A DNA stretch of 64,000 bases from Lactobacillus isalae (GTDB lineage Bacteria; Bacillota; Bacilli; Lactobacillales; Lactobacillaceae), in the NCBI RefSeq assembly GCF_947539375.1, contig NZ_OX443569.1, positions 1,984,001-2,048,000 of the forward strand, written 5' to 3'. A program made the translations under genes and the position numbers. The notes under the pieces are model-generated. The model saw only the letters and a list, made by a program, of their open reading frames with translations. It did no database searches and had not been told where the DNA came from. Shown one piece after another: positions 52,243-60,362 of the stretch (position 1 is its first letter; each line of letters begins with the position of its first letter).

Positions 52243-53274
52243 ATGGCAAGTATTCGTGATATAGCGAAAATGGCCGGAGTTTCTCCAGCAAGTGTTTCAA
52301 GAATCTTAAACAATGATTCAAGTTTTAGTATTAATAAAAATACTAGGGCGCGAGTAATTGAAATTGCTAATCGAGTGCAGTATTCAAAGAAAAAGAGTGA
52401 ACGTGGTCCAAAGAGCGCAGGTAAAAAGATGACTATCGGCCTAATTTTGCGTCATGATGCCAAGACTGAATTAAGTGATCCTTACTTTCATGAAATACAT
52501 GAGGGAATTGAAGAAGAAGCTGCTAAGTGGAGGCTACATGTTGAAGTAGCCTTTACCATGCATGAAAAAAATAAAGATTGGGCAAGCTTAAGTGCATATG
52601 GAGCGGTCATTATGGTTGGAGAAATGACTGCTGATGCAATTTCTCAAGTGAAAAAATACAACCAAAATTTAATTTTGATAGATGCTACGCCAAAAGATCC
52701 AAATATTAGTTATATTTGTAATGATTTTGTTGAAAAAACATATGAGATATTGAATTATCTTTATTCTTTAGGACATAGAAATATAGCTTATATTGGCGGT
52801 AGATCAAGTATTGTTGATAAAGAAGGAAAGACTATTTACCAAGCTGGCGATGCTCGCGCAAATGCCTACCATAATTGGATGAAGATAAAGGGTTTAATGG
52901 AATTTGACCAAGCTTTTATTACTAATTGGTCTACTAAAGAAGGTTTGCAGTCAGCAGAAAAAGTTTTAGAGTTAAAGTCGCGCCCATCGGCAGTTGTTGT
53001 TGGTAGCGATCCAATGGCTTTAGGTGTTTATAAAGCTTTTAGCAATCATCAGGTAAGCATACCAAATGACATATCAATAGTAAGTTTTGATGATGTTGAG
53101 ATGACCCAATATCTGACTCCGACCTTGTCGAGTGTCTATATTAATGCTGATGAAATGGGAAAACTGGGTGTAAGATTAGCTAAAAGTATGATTAGTGAAG
53201 AAATAGGAGCTAGCATTACTGTTACTGTGCATAGTCAGTTAAAAATTAGAGAATCTATTGCAAAGAAAAAATAA
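52243..53274 (+). CDS. LacI/GalR-family regulator of the alpha-galactosidase operon
   Basis: 343 residues. HTH ASIRDIAKMAGVSPASVSRILNND (2-25), then the sugar-binding domain (TIGLILRHDAKTELSDPYFHEIHEGIEEEA, IGGRSSIVDKEG, ISIVSFDDVEMTQYLTPTLSSV). Layout is that of GalR/MelR of lactobacilli. Start 52243 rather than 52234 because AAAGGG gives spacing only for it. Palindromic boxes at 52211 and 53325 before it and before the PTS gene are likely operators. Confidence 0.88.
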   Translation: MASIRDIAKMAGVSPASVSRILNNDSSFSINKNTRARVIEIANRVQYSKKKSERGPKSAGKKMTIGLILRHDAKTELSDPYFHEIHEGIEEEAAKWRLHVEVAFTMHEKNKDWASLSAYGAVIMVGEMTADAISQVKKYNQNLILIDATPKDPNISYICNDFVEKTYEILNYLYSLGHRNIAYIGGRSSIVDKEGKTIYQAGDARANAYHNWMKIKGLMEFDQAFITNWSTKEGLQSAEKVLELKSRPSAVVVGSDPMALGVYKAFSNHQVSIPNDISIVSFDDVEMTQYLTPTLSSVYINADEMGKLGVRLAKSMISEEIGASITVTVHSQLKIRESIAKKK

Positions 53275-53324
53275 TTTTTATTATCCTCTTGTGTAAACAT
53301 TTACTAAACATATATAGTTATAAT

Positions 53325-53338
53325 TGTAAACGGTTACA
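53325..53338. promoter_or_regulatory. LacI-type operator before the PTS gene
   Basis: tgtaaacggttaca, near-perfect dyad, 19 bases from the PTS ATG. A similar gtgtaaacatttac lies 35 bases upstream (53291). Fits the divergent LacI-family gene; binding not tested. Confidence 0.6.
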
Positions 53339-53356
53339 GATGATGGAGGAACAAAA

Positions 53357-54655
53357 ATGAAAAAATTCCTAGATTGGATGCAGAAAAAACTAGTACCACT
53401 AGCAAGTATGCTCGGAAAAAATAAATACTTAACAAGTTTGCGTGATGGGATGATGATTGCCTTTCCAGCAACAATGTTTGGGGCAATTATGGTAATTTTA
53501 CAAAATCTTCCTCAAACTTTTGGATTCGCTAAGTTTTTGTCACCTGGTGTTTTAAAATTCTTCAATGATTTCTTTGCACCGGTTGGAAATGCAACGATGA
53601 ATATTTCTGCAATGTTTATTGCTTTTGGTGTTGCTTATCAATTAGCCGGACACTATAAACAATCAAAGGTTTTTGCAGGTGCAATTTCATTATCATGTTT
53701 CTTAATGATGACTTTAGTGGGTACTGATAAAACCCAAGGAGCATTTTTCCCAATTACTCAGTTGGGTGCCCAAGGGATGTTTGTGGCTATTATAACAGCT
53801 CTCGTTTCAAGTGAAATTTATTGTCATATTAGTATGGCAAACATCACCATTAAGTTACCTGATTCAGTTCCACCAATGATTGGTCAATCATTCGTAGCAA
53901 TTATTCCAGGTGCAGTTCCCTTATTGCTTGCTAATATTATTCGCTATGTCTTTACTTTCACACCATACAAGGATGCAATTGACTTTATTTATAAAGTATT
54001 GCAACAACCACTTATGGGGTTAGGAGATACATTGCCAGCAGTTTTAATTGCAGTTTTCTTTACTCAATTGTTCTGGTGGTTTGGAATTCACGGTACTTTG
54101 CTTGTAAATTCAATTATTCAGCCAATTATGGATTCTTTGGCATTGCAGAACTATAACGCTTATCGTAATGGAGTTGCTTCAGCACACTTACCACATATTA
54201 TTAACACTACTTTTATGGGTGTCTTTGTTTGCCAAGGATTACAATTAGGTGTTGCTTTACTCTTTGCCTTTTGGCTAGGAAGATCAGCACGGATGAAGAC
54301 AACAATGAAGACTGTTTTAGTCCCATCGATCTTTAACGTTTCTGAACCTATGACTTATGGACTACCTGTTGTGTTGAACCCTGTGATCTTTATACCATGG
54401 ATTTTAGCACCAATGGCTTCAACTGCTATTTCATATTTTGCAATAGCAATGGGCTTAGTACCACGTCCAATCGGTGCAACAGTTGTTTGGTCAACGCCGA
54501 TCTTTATTTCAGGCTGGCTAGGAACAGGCTCAATTGCAGGAGCGATTTTGCAGATTATCGATGTAGTTGTGATGACTTTGATTTTTATTCCATTTATGAA
54601 AGCATTAGACAAGTCATATCTTGTAGAAGAAAATAAAGCAGCAATTAATAAGTAG
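53357..54655 (+). CDS. PTS IIC component, lactose/cellobiose family
   Basis: 432 residues, ten to eleven membrane helices. N-terminal helix MKKFLDWMQKKLVPLASMLGKNKYL and the SLRDGMMIAFPATMFG segment are typical of the EIIC of the Lac/Cel family; the NISEP-like motif reads NVSEPMTYGLPV (the sugar-site Glu). There is no IIA or IIB domain in the protein or nearby, so phosphoryl transfer must come from elsewhere. GGAGG before the ATG. First gene of the operon with DUF3284 and GH36 genes. Confidence 0.9.
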   Translation: MKKFLDWMQKKLVPLASMLGKNKYLTSLRDGMMIAFPATMFGAIMVILQNLPQTFGFAKFLSPGVLKFFNDFFAPVGNATMNISAMFIAFGVAYQLAGHYKQSKVFAGAISLSCFLMMTLVGTDKTQGAFFPITQLGAQGMFVAIITALVSSEIYCHISMANITIKLPDSVPPMIGQSFVAIIPGAVPLLLANIIRYVFTFTPYKDAIDFIYKVLQQPLMGLGDTLPAVLIAVFFTQLFWWFGIHGTLLVNSIIQPIMDSLALQNYNAYRNGVASAHLPHIINTTFMGVFVCQGLQLGVALLFAFWLGRSARMKTTMKTVLVPSIFNVSEPMTYGLPVVLNPVIFIPWILAPMASTAISYFAIAMGLVPRPIGATVVWSTPIFISGWLGTGSIAGAILQIIDVVVMTLIFIPFMKALDKSYLVEENKAAINK

Positions 54656-54669
54656 AAGTGTGAAAAATA

Positions 54670-55134
54670 ATGAGACTTGATACATTAACATATACTTATC
54701 ATTATAAGGCTCCCAAAAGTAAGTTATATCAGACTTTGATGGAGACACAACTTCAATATTTTAAAGCACATAATAAAAAGATACAGCAGCTTCATGAAGG
54801 AGACCGGATAACTACTAATCTAAAGACTAAGTTACAGAAACTAGATTCTGTGACTACAATGGAAATTAGTAAAATTGTTCCTGAGAAATTTTTTCAATTA
54901 GTTACCCAGCAACCTGATAACCATAATATTACTCAAACTTTTGAATTTAGAAGAGATAAAGCAGGAAAAGAAGAACTAATATATTCAGAAAAAACGCAGT
55001 TAAACAATGCAAGAGGATATAGTTTCTTTTTCTTAACAGCTGTTTTATATAAGTACTTCTATAATCGTGGGATGAAGAAAAAGATGCAATATTTAGATGA
55101 TTTAGCTCTTGGTAAGGTTGAGACAAATGATTGA
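54670..55134 (+). CDS. DUF3284 domain protein
   Basis: 154 residues, soluble alpha/beta fold (LDTLTYTYHYKAPKSKLYQTLM... EISKIVPEKFFQLVTQQ...). DUF3284 genes are frequent companions of Lac/Cel-type PTS permeases in lactobacilli; function unknown. Its end overlaps the alpha-galactosidase start (ATGATTGA), a sign of translational coupling. Confidence 0.8.
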   Translation: MRLDTLTYTYHYKAPKSKLYQTLMETQLQYFKAHNKKIQQLHEGDRITTNLKTKLQKLDSVTTMEISKIVPEKFFQLVTQQPDNHNITQTFEFRRDKAGKEELIYSEKTQLNNARGYSFFFLTAVLYKYFYNRGMKKKMQYLDDLALGKVETND

Positions 55135-57358
55135 TGTAATTGATAATAAATACTTTTATTTGCATAACAAGGAAGTTTCTTACTTATTTGACTTATTACC
55201 TAACCAGCAATTAGAGCATTTATATTATGGCGAAGATTTAGGTGAGTTATCTGGTGAAGATTTAGACTATATATCCCTTCACCCAAATAAAGCTTCGGGA
55301 ACAGTAAAATATTCAAAAAAAATAAAAAACTTTACACTAGCTGATCGAATGCAGGAGTTTCCAACATACGGTACAAGCGACTTTCGTGAAGGCGCCATAA
55401 GTATTGAATACCAAGATGAGTATTTATATCCTGATTTTAAATATGATCATTTTAAAATCACAACTGGAAAGCGAAGAAGTTTAGATTTTCCCGCTTCATA
55501 TGGAAAGGATAGCGAAAATCTAACTATCTATTTAATCGATAGTGAGCGGCAATTAGAATTGCAACTATCTTATAGTATTTTCGAAAATTTGTCTGCGATA
55601 GTACGTAAGGCAACTATTATTAATCGAAGTAAGCGAGATATTAAAATCACAAACTTGCAAAGTGCAGTTCTTGACTTACCAAGTGATAATTATGACTTTC
55701 TTCAGCTGTCTGGTGCCTGGATAAAAGAAAGGCATATAGTGCGTCGACCTTTAACGCAAGGTATCGCGAAAGCTGAATCTCTTCGGGGAGCGTCAAGTCA
55801 TCAGGAGAATCCCTTCATTGCTCTTGTGGATAAAGATGTAACAAATGATAATGGAAATATTTACGCTAGTAATTTGATTTATTCTGGTAATTTTATCAGT
55901 CAGGTAGAGGTTGATGAATGGGGACAAAGTCGCTTGATGACAGGAATTAATCCTGCGACCTTTACTTGGAAATTGAGCCAAAATCAAGTGTTTTCTACAC
56001 CAGAAGCTGTCTTATTTTACAGTAATCAAGGTTTTAATGGCTTAATGAAACAGACCCATAATTTTGTTAAAAAGCATATTATTGATCAAAAATGGCAAAA
56101 GCAAGATCGACCGATTGTGGTTAATAATTGGGAAGCAACTTATTTTGATTTTAATGAAGCTAAATTACTGAATCTTGCCAAAGAAGCTAAAAATCTTGGG
56201 ATTGAGTGTTTTGTTCTTGATGATGGATGGTTTGGCACACGGAATAGCGATAATAGTTCATTAGGGAATTGGACTGTGGATAAGAAAAAGTTTCCTCGAG
56301 GATTAGATCATTTTAGTACACAGGTGCATAAGCTGGGGATGAAATTTGGGTTATGGTTTGAACCAGAAATGGTTTCAGCAGATACTGACTTGTACAAATT
56401 CCATCCCGATTGGGTCGTTCGACATCCTTATGGTCGCTTCTCAGTAGGGAGAAGTCAGTATGTACTGGATTTTGCTAACCCAGAAGTCATTAACAATATC
56501 TATAATCAGATGGAAAAGGTAATTGAAAAAGCTCATGTTGACTATATTAAATGGGATATGAATCGAAATATTACTGAAGCCTATTCCCCCTACTTAAAGA
56601 AAATCGGCCTTGGTCAGGGTGAATTTTTCCACAGATATATTCAAGGAGTTTATAAGTTATATGCAAAGTTATTAACACGTTTTCCAAACTTGTTGATAGA
56701 AGGCTGCGCTAGCGGTGGTGGTCGTTTTGATTTAGGTATTTTATTTTATAGTCCGCAAATTTGGCCAAGTGATGATAGTGATGCAGTTGAAAGACTAGAT
56801 ATTATGTCGGGAACTTTACTTGCGTACCCATTATCTACTTTTAGTAATCATGTTTCACAGGTTCCAAACGATCAGGTAAAAAGAATAACAAGTTTGAAGT
56901 TTAGGCAGAATCTTGATTGTTTTGGTCCTTTAGGATATGAATTAGATTTAAATAAATTATCGTTAGAAGAAAAGATTCAAATTAAAGACGAGATAAAATG
57001 GTATAAGAAAAACCGTAAGCTACTAGTTAACGGCAATTTCGATCAATTGTTGAAATTTGATCCTTCTCAAAACACTTATGCATGGAGTGTAAGCGACAAT
57101 AATAGCCAAATTATTGGATTCTATCGTAAACTTGCGCGTCCTAATGAAACTTTAGATCAATATCTCCCTCTTAAACATTTAAAATTTCAGCAGCAATATT
57201 TGATTAATCAAACGCAAATAGTATCAGGCAAAGTTTTACAGAGCTTTGGATTACGAGAACCATATCAATTCAATGCTTCAAATCCTAATACGGCACAAGT
57301 TAGTGGCGACTTTCAATCTTATCTTTATCAAATAAAGGCTATTGACAGAAAAAACTAA
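55127..57358 (+). CDS. alpha-galactosidase (GH36)
   Basis: 743 residues, cytosolic. Hydrolyses terminal alpha-galactose from melibiose, raffinose or stachyose. Nucleophile Asp477 in YIKWDMNRN, acid/base Asp549 in WPSDDSDAVERL; N-terminal beta-sandwich and C-terminal sheet domain frame the barrel. ATG at 55127 overlaps the upstream stop; a longer open frame is rejected. A product of the PTS would enter phosphorylated, which GH36 enzymes do not normally accept; see findings. The gene's 3' end contains the -35 of the next promoter. Confidence 0.95.
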   Translation: MIDVIDNKYFYLHNKEVSYLFDLLPNQQLEHLYYGEDLGELSGEDLDYISLHPNKASGTVKYSKKIKNFTLADRMQEFPTYGTSDFREGAISIEYQDEYLYPDFKYDHFKITTGKRRSLDFPASYGKDSENLTIYLIDSERQLELQLSYSIFENLSAIVRKATIINRSKRDIKITNLQSAVLDLPSDNYDFLQLSGAWIKERHIVRRPLTQGIAKAESLRGASSHQENPFIALVDKDVTNDNGNIYASNLIYSGNFISQVEVDEWGQSRLMTGINPATFTWKLSQNQVFSTPEAVLFYSNQGFNGLMKQTHNFVKKHIIDQKWQKQDRPIVVNNWEATYFDFNEAKLLNLAKEAKNLGIECFVLDDGWFGTRNSDNSSLGNWTVDKKKFPRGLDHFSTQVHKLGMKFGLWFEPEMVSADTDLYKFHPDWVVRHPYGRFSVGRSQYVLDFANPEVINNIYNQMEKVIEKAHVDYIKWDMNRNITEAYSPYLKKIGLGQGEFFHRYIQGVYKLYAKLLTRFPNLLIEGCASGGGRFDLGILFYSPQIWPSDDSDAVERLDIMSGTLLAYPLSTFSNHVSQVPNDQVKRITSLKFRQNLDCFGPLGYELDLNKLSLEEKIQIKDEIKWYKKNRKLLVNGNFDQLLKFDPSQNTYAWSVSDNNSQIIGFYRKLARPNETLDQYLPLKHLKFQQQYLINQTQIVSGKVLQSFGLREPYQFNASNPNTAQVSGDFQSYLYQIKAIDRKN

Positions 57359-57370
57359 GCCCATTACAAT
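57342..57370 (+). promoter_or_regulatory. strong promoter inside the 3' end of the alpha-galactosidase gene
   Basis: TTGACA (57342-57347), exactly 17 bases, TACAAT (57365-57370). Near-consensus. Transcription start expected near 57377, giving a 235-base leader before the ABC substrate-binding gene. Confidence 0.85.
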
Positions 57371-57401
57371 ATAATTAAATTTTTTGAGGAGTACTTAATT
57401 A

Positions 57402-57451
57402 TGAATACACAAGCTAAGTTTATTAAGAATAATCGTTGGCAAGGCCAGTAA
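57402..57451 (+). CDS. leader peptide of the trp-type ABC transporter operon
   Basis: Sixteen codons, MNTQAKFIKNNRWQGQ, with ribosome site GAGGAG and a stop at 57449. Too short for routine ORF calling. It contains a single Trp codon (13) four positions from the stop, directly before the first leader hairpin. The layout is that of a ribosome-sensed attenuator. Translation is not proven. Confidence 0.55.
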
Positions 57452-57452
57452 A

Positions 57453-57601
57453 TCAGGTTGTTAGCTAGATACAACCTGAAGAATTCAGATTGTATCTGTG
57501 CTGGCTGTGTATTTATTGTGGTCTGCATGGAACAACATGCAGACCTTTTCTTTTATAATCAAAGCAATAGGGATCTGCATGGAGTCAGATTCCTATTTTT
57601 T
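57453..57601 (+). promoter_or_regulatory. leader with competing hairpins and two terminators
   Basis: Hairpin 1: tcaggttgt (57453) / acaacctga (57479), starting 1 base after the leader stop codon. Alternative: agatacaa (57467) / ttgtatct (57497), which shares bases with hairpin 1. Terminator 1: ggtctgcatg / catgcagacc (57520-57545) with T4CT4. Terminator 2: ataggg-atctg / cagattcctat (57566-57594) with T7. Both terminators share the word tctgcatgga. The mutually exclusive folds imply regulated readthrough. Confidence 0.7.
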
Positions 57602-57613
57602 TGGAGAAAAATT

Positions 57614-58606
57614 ATGAAAAGAATGTATGGACTAATAGTAATTTTAATAGCTTTTTTGACAGTAGCTTTTTTTGGAGAAAATCATCAGCAAGAAGCTAAT
57701 AAAAAAATTCCACAAGTTGGCGTTTTGACCTTAATGCATCACCCAGCTCTTGACGAAATATATCGAGGCTTCAAGGCAGAATTAAAATCGTCTGGTTATG
57801 TGAATGGGAAGAATGTTCGAATTGATTATCAAAATGCTAATAATGACCAAAGTAATTTGCGCACCATGGCTACGAGATTAACTGATGAGCAATCTGATGT
57901 ACTGGTTGGGATTACTACACCTGCTGCACAAGCTTTAGCAAATACCACTAGTAAAACGCCTATTGTTTTAGGTGCAGTAACAGATCCGAAGGCGAGTGGC
58001 TTAATAAAAAATCTAAGACATCCTGAAGCGAATATAACCGGTGTGTCAGATGCAGCTCCCGTTAGTCAGCAATTAGATTTAATCAAAGAATTTATGCCAA
58101 ATCTAAAGACTTTAGGAGTAATTTATACTTCAAGTGATTCTTCTGCTGTTAGTGGTTTTCATGAAATTGAACGTGAATGTAAAAGAAGACAGATAAATTT
58201 AAAGTCTTTCTCAATAGCAAACAGCAATGATCTTAATCAGGTATCAGAGCAAATGTTTAGTCAGGTAGATGCGGTAATTGTGCCAACTGATAACACAATT
58301 GCAGGGGCAATGGAGACTTTAGTTAAAAATGGAAATGCGGCTAAAAAGCCTATTTTTCCAGCTACTGCAACTATGGTTAAGCAAGGAGGCCTTGCAACGT
58401 ATAGTGTTAACCAGTATAAGCTAGGAAAGATGACTGGAAAAATGACCGTTGCTCTTTTAAAAGGAAAAAAGGTCAGTTCATTGCCTATAGAGAGAGTTAA
58501 AAAAGGAGAACCTGTAATTAACTTAAAAGAAGCAAAAGAACTGAATTTACAAGTACCGCAAAAGTTCTTGAGAGAGTGTCAGAGAAATGGAGTTGTATAT
58601 AGATGA
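57614..58606 (+). CDS. trpX: ABC transporter substrate-binding protein (TrpX-like, PF04392)
   Basis: 330 residues. N-terminal helix (MKRMYGLIVILIAFLTVAFFG) is a signal anchor or lipoprotein-like signal without a clear lipobox Cys. The mature protein has the pattern of the PF04392 family: KIPQVGVLTLMHHPALDEIYRGFKAEL, VGITTPAAQAL, VDAVIVPTDNTIAGAMETLV, ATYSVNQYKLGKM. In streptococci and lactococci this family and its YZ partners import tryptophan/tyrosine. Start at 57614 (GGAGAAAAATT); the 52 codons upstream overlap terminator 2 and are rejected. Confidence 0.82.
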   Translation: MKRMYGLIVILIAFLTVAFFGENHQQEANKKIPQVGVLTLMHHPALDEIYRGFKAELKSSGYVNGKNVRIDYQNANNDQSNLRTMATRLTDEQSDVLVGITTPAAQALANTTSKTPIVLGAVTDPKASGLIKNLRHPEANITGVSDAAPVSQQLDLIKEFMPNLKTLGVIYTSSDSSAVSGFHEIERECKRRQINLKSFSIANSNDLNQVSEQMFSQVDAVIVPTDNTIAGAMETLVKNGNAAKKPIFPATATMVKQGGLATYSVNQYKLGKMTGKMTVALLKGKKVSSLPIERVKKGEPVINLKEAKELNLQVPQKFLRECQRNGVVYR

Positions 58607-59502
58607 ATTTAATCGTATCTGCAATTGGGCAAGGATTATTATGGGCTTTGCTTGGTTTAGGACTATATTTAATATTTAGAATTTTAAATTTCGCTGATAT
58701 GACAGTTGAGGGAACATTTCCATTGGGAGCAGCAGTTGCTGTAGCCAATCTTGCTCATGGAATTTCGCCATATTTAGCTACTTTCTTAGCACTAATTGCT
58801 GGAATGGCGGCAGGACTAGTGACTGGCTTGCTTTATACTAAGGGAAAGATTCCAATTTTACTTGCCGGAATTTTAACTATGACTGCAATCTATTCCATTA
58901 ATTTACGAATTATGGGTGGTTCTAATATTTCGTTAATTGGTAAAAAGACGCTACTTAATAATGAGTTTTTAAAATCTCTACCCCAATATTTCAATAGTGT
59001 GGTTTTAGGAATTATAGTTGTAGCAATTATTACGATAATTTTAGTTTTCTTTTTAAATACAGACTTTGGTCAAGCTTTTATTGCTACTGGTGATAATCCT
59101 AAGATGGCTAAATCATTAGGAATTCATACGGATTCAATGGTAATTATTGGGTTAATGCTCTCAAATGGAATCGTAGCTTTATGCGGAGCTTTGATTGCAC
59201 AAAATAATGGTTATGCAGATATCAACATGGGAATTGGAACTATTGTTATTGCGTTAGCTTCAATAATTATTGGTGAGGTAGCATTTGGTGAATTAACGCT
59301 AAATCAAAGACTAGTGGCTGTGACGTTAGGAAGTATTATTTATCGCTTGATTTTATTAGCAGTCTTACAATTAGGATTTTCAGCTAATGACTTGAATTTA
59401 ATTTCTTCTATTGTTTTGGCTATCTGCATGATGCTACCGCAATTAGAAAAAATTGTACATTTGAAAAAGCCGATAGAAAGAGGTGTGAAGAAGCATGACT
59501 AA
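58603..59502 (+). CDS. trpY: ABC transporter permease (TrpY-like)
   Basis: 299 residues, eight to ten membrane helices, BPD_transp_2 type (LYLIFRILNFADMTVEGTFPLGAAVA, ILTMTAIYSINLRIMGG, GDNPKMAKSLGI). ATGA overlap with trpX and 8-base overlap with the ATPase make one translationally coupled operon. Substrate assigned as tryptophan only from the family and leader. Confidence 0.85.
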   Translation: MNLIVSAIGQGLLWALLGLGLYLIFRILNFADMTVEGTFPLGAAVAVANLAHGISPYLATFLALIAGMAAGLVTGLLYTKGKIPILLAGILTMTAIYSINLRIMGGSNISLIGKKTLLNNEFLKSLPQYFNSVVLGIIVVAIITIILVFFLNTDFGQAFIATGDNPKMAKSLGIHTDSMVIIGLMLSNGIVALCGALIAQNNGYADINMGIGTIVIALASIIIGEVAFGELTLNQRLVAVTLGSIIYRLILLAVLQLGFSANDLNLISSIVLAICMMLPQLEKIVHLKKPIERGVKKHD

Positions 59503-60259
59503 GCCAATTTTAGAATTAAGAAATGTTAAAACTACTGTTAAGACGGCTGATGGTGAAATTGTTCCTATTTTGAAAGGGATTAATCTAGAAATTAGGGCTG
59601 GTGATTTTATTACAATTATTGGAACTAATGGTGCGGGCAAGTCTACACTCTTTAATACTATTGCAGGGAGTTTAAGACCTGATAGTGGAACGATTTTTCA
59701 TAATGGACAAGACATTACTAAGATGAGTGAAGAAAAACGGACGCAATTTATTGGACGCGTCTTCCAGGATCCTAAGATGGGAACCGCGCCAAGAATGACA
59801 GTAGCAGAAAATCTTCTGTTAGCGACTAAGAGAGGTAAACGAAGATTTTTAAAAATCAGAAAACTCAAACAAAATTTACCACGTTTTAAAAAGCTAGCAT
59901 CAGTTATGAACAATGGCTTAGAGAATCGCTTAAACACCTTTGTAGAGGGACTATCAGGTGGTCAAAGACAAGCTTTAAGCTTTTTAATGGCAACAATTGA
60001 GAAACCTGACATTTTATTGCTAGATGAACATACTGCTGCTTTAGATCCCCACACTAGTGAAAACTTATTATCGGTAACGGATAAGCAAATTAAAGAAAAT
60101 AAGTTGACTGCTTTGATGATTACGCACCATATGGAAGATGCTTTAAAATATGGAAATCGACTTTTAGTTTTAAAAGATGGAAAAGTTAAGGCAGATATTG
60201 ATGAAGAAAAGAAGAAAAATTTAAAAGTAAGTGATCTTTATAACTACTTTGAAGATTAA
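59495..60259 (+). CDS. trpZ: ABC transporter ATPase (TrpZ-like)
   Basis: 254 residues. Walker A GTNGAGKST (43-51), Q-loop RVFQDPKMG, signature LSGGQRQAL, Walker B ILLLDEHTAALDP, switch ITHHMEDA. The Q-loop followed by MGTAPRMTVAENLLLA is typical of the TrpZ/YtlC-like group. GGTGTGAAGAAG precedes the start inside trpY. Confidence 0.88.
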   Translation: MTKPILELRNVKTTVKTADGEIVPILKGINLEIRAGDFITIIGTNGAGKSTLFNTIAGSLRPDSGTIFHNGQDITKMSEEKRTQFIGRVFQDPKMGTAPRMTVAENLLLATKRGKRRFLKIRKLKQNLPRFKKLASVMNNGLENRLNTFVEGLSGGQRQALSFLMATIEKPDILLLDEHTAALDPHTSENLLSVTDKQIKENKLTALMITHHMEDALKYGNRLLVLKDGKVKADIDEEKKKNLKVSDLYNYFED

Positions 60260-60264
60260 TTAGA

Positions 60265-60300
60265 AAGCTAGAGCTAGTTGTCGGTTCTAGTTTTTTTAGT
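60265..60300 (+). terminator. weak intrinsic terminator of the trp-type operon
   Basis: ctagagc / ggttctag pairing and a T7 run. Confidence 0.6.
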
Positions 60301-60362
60301 TAAAATAATTTTTAACTGTTTTAAGTATATTTTTAATGTTTAAAGAATGAGTGGGAAAAGCT

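Noticed and set aside
57359-57613. T-box riboswitch before the trp-type ABC operon
   Set aside because: No AGGGTGGnACCGCG core or specifier-loop arrangement visible; leader ORF plus terminators fit better.
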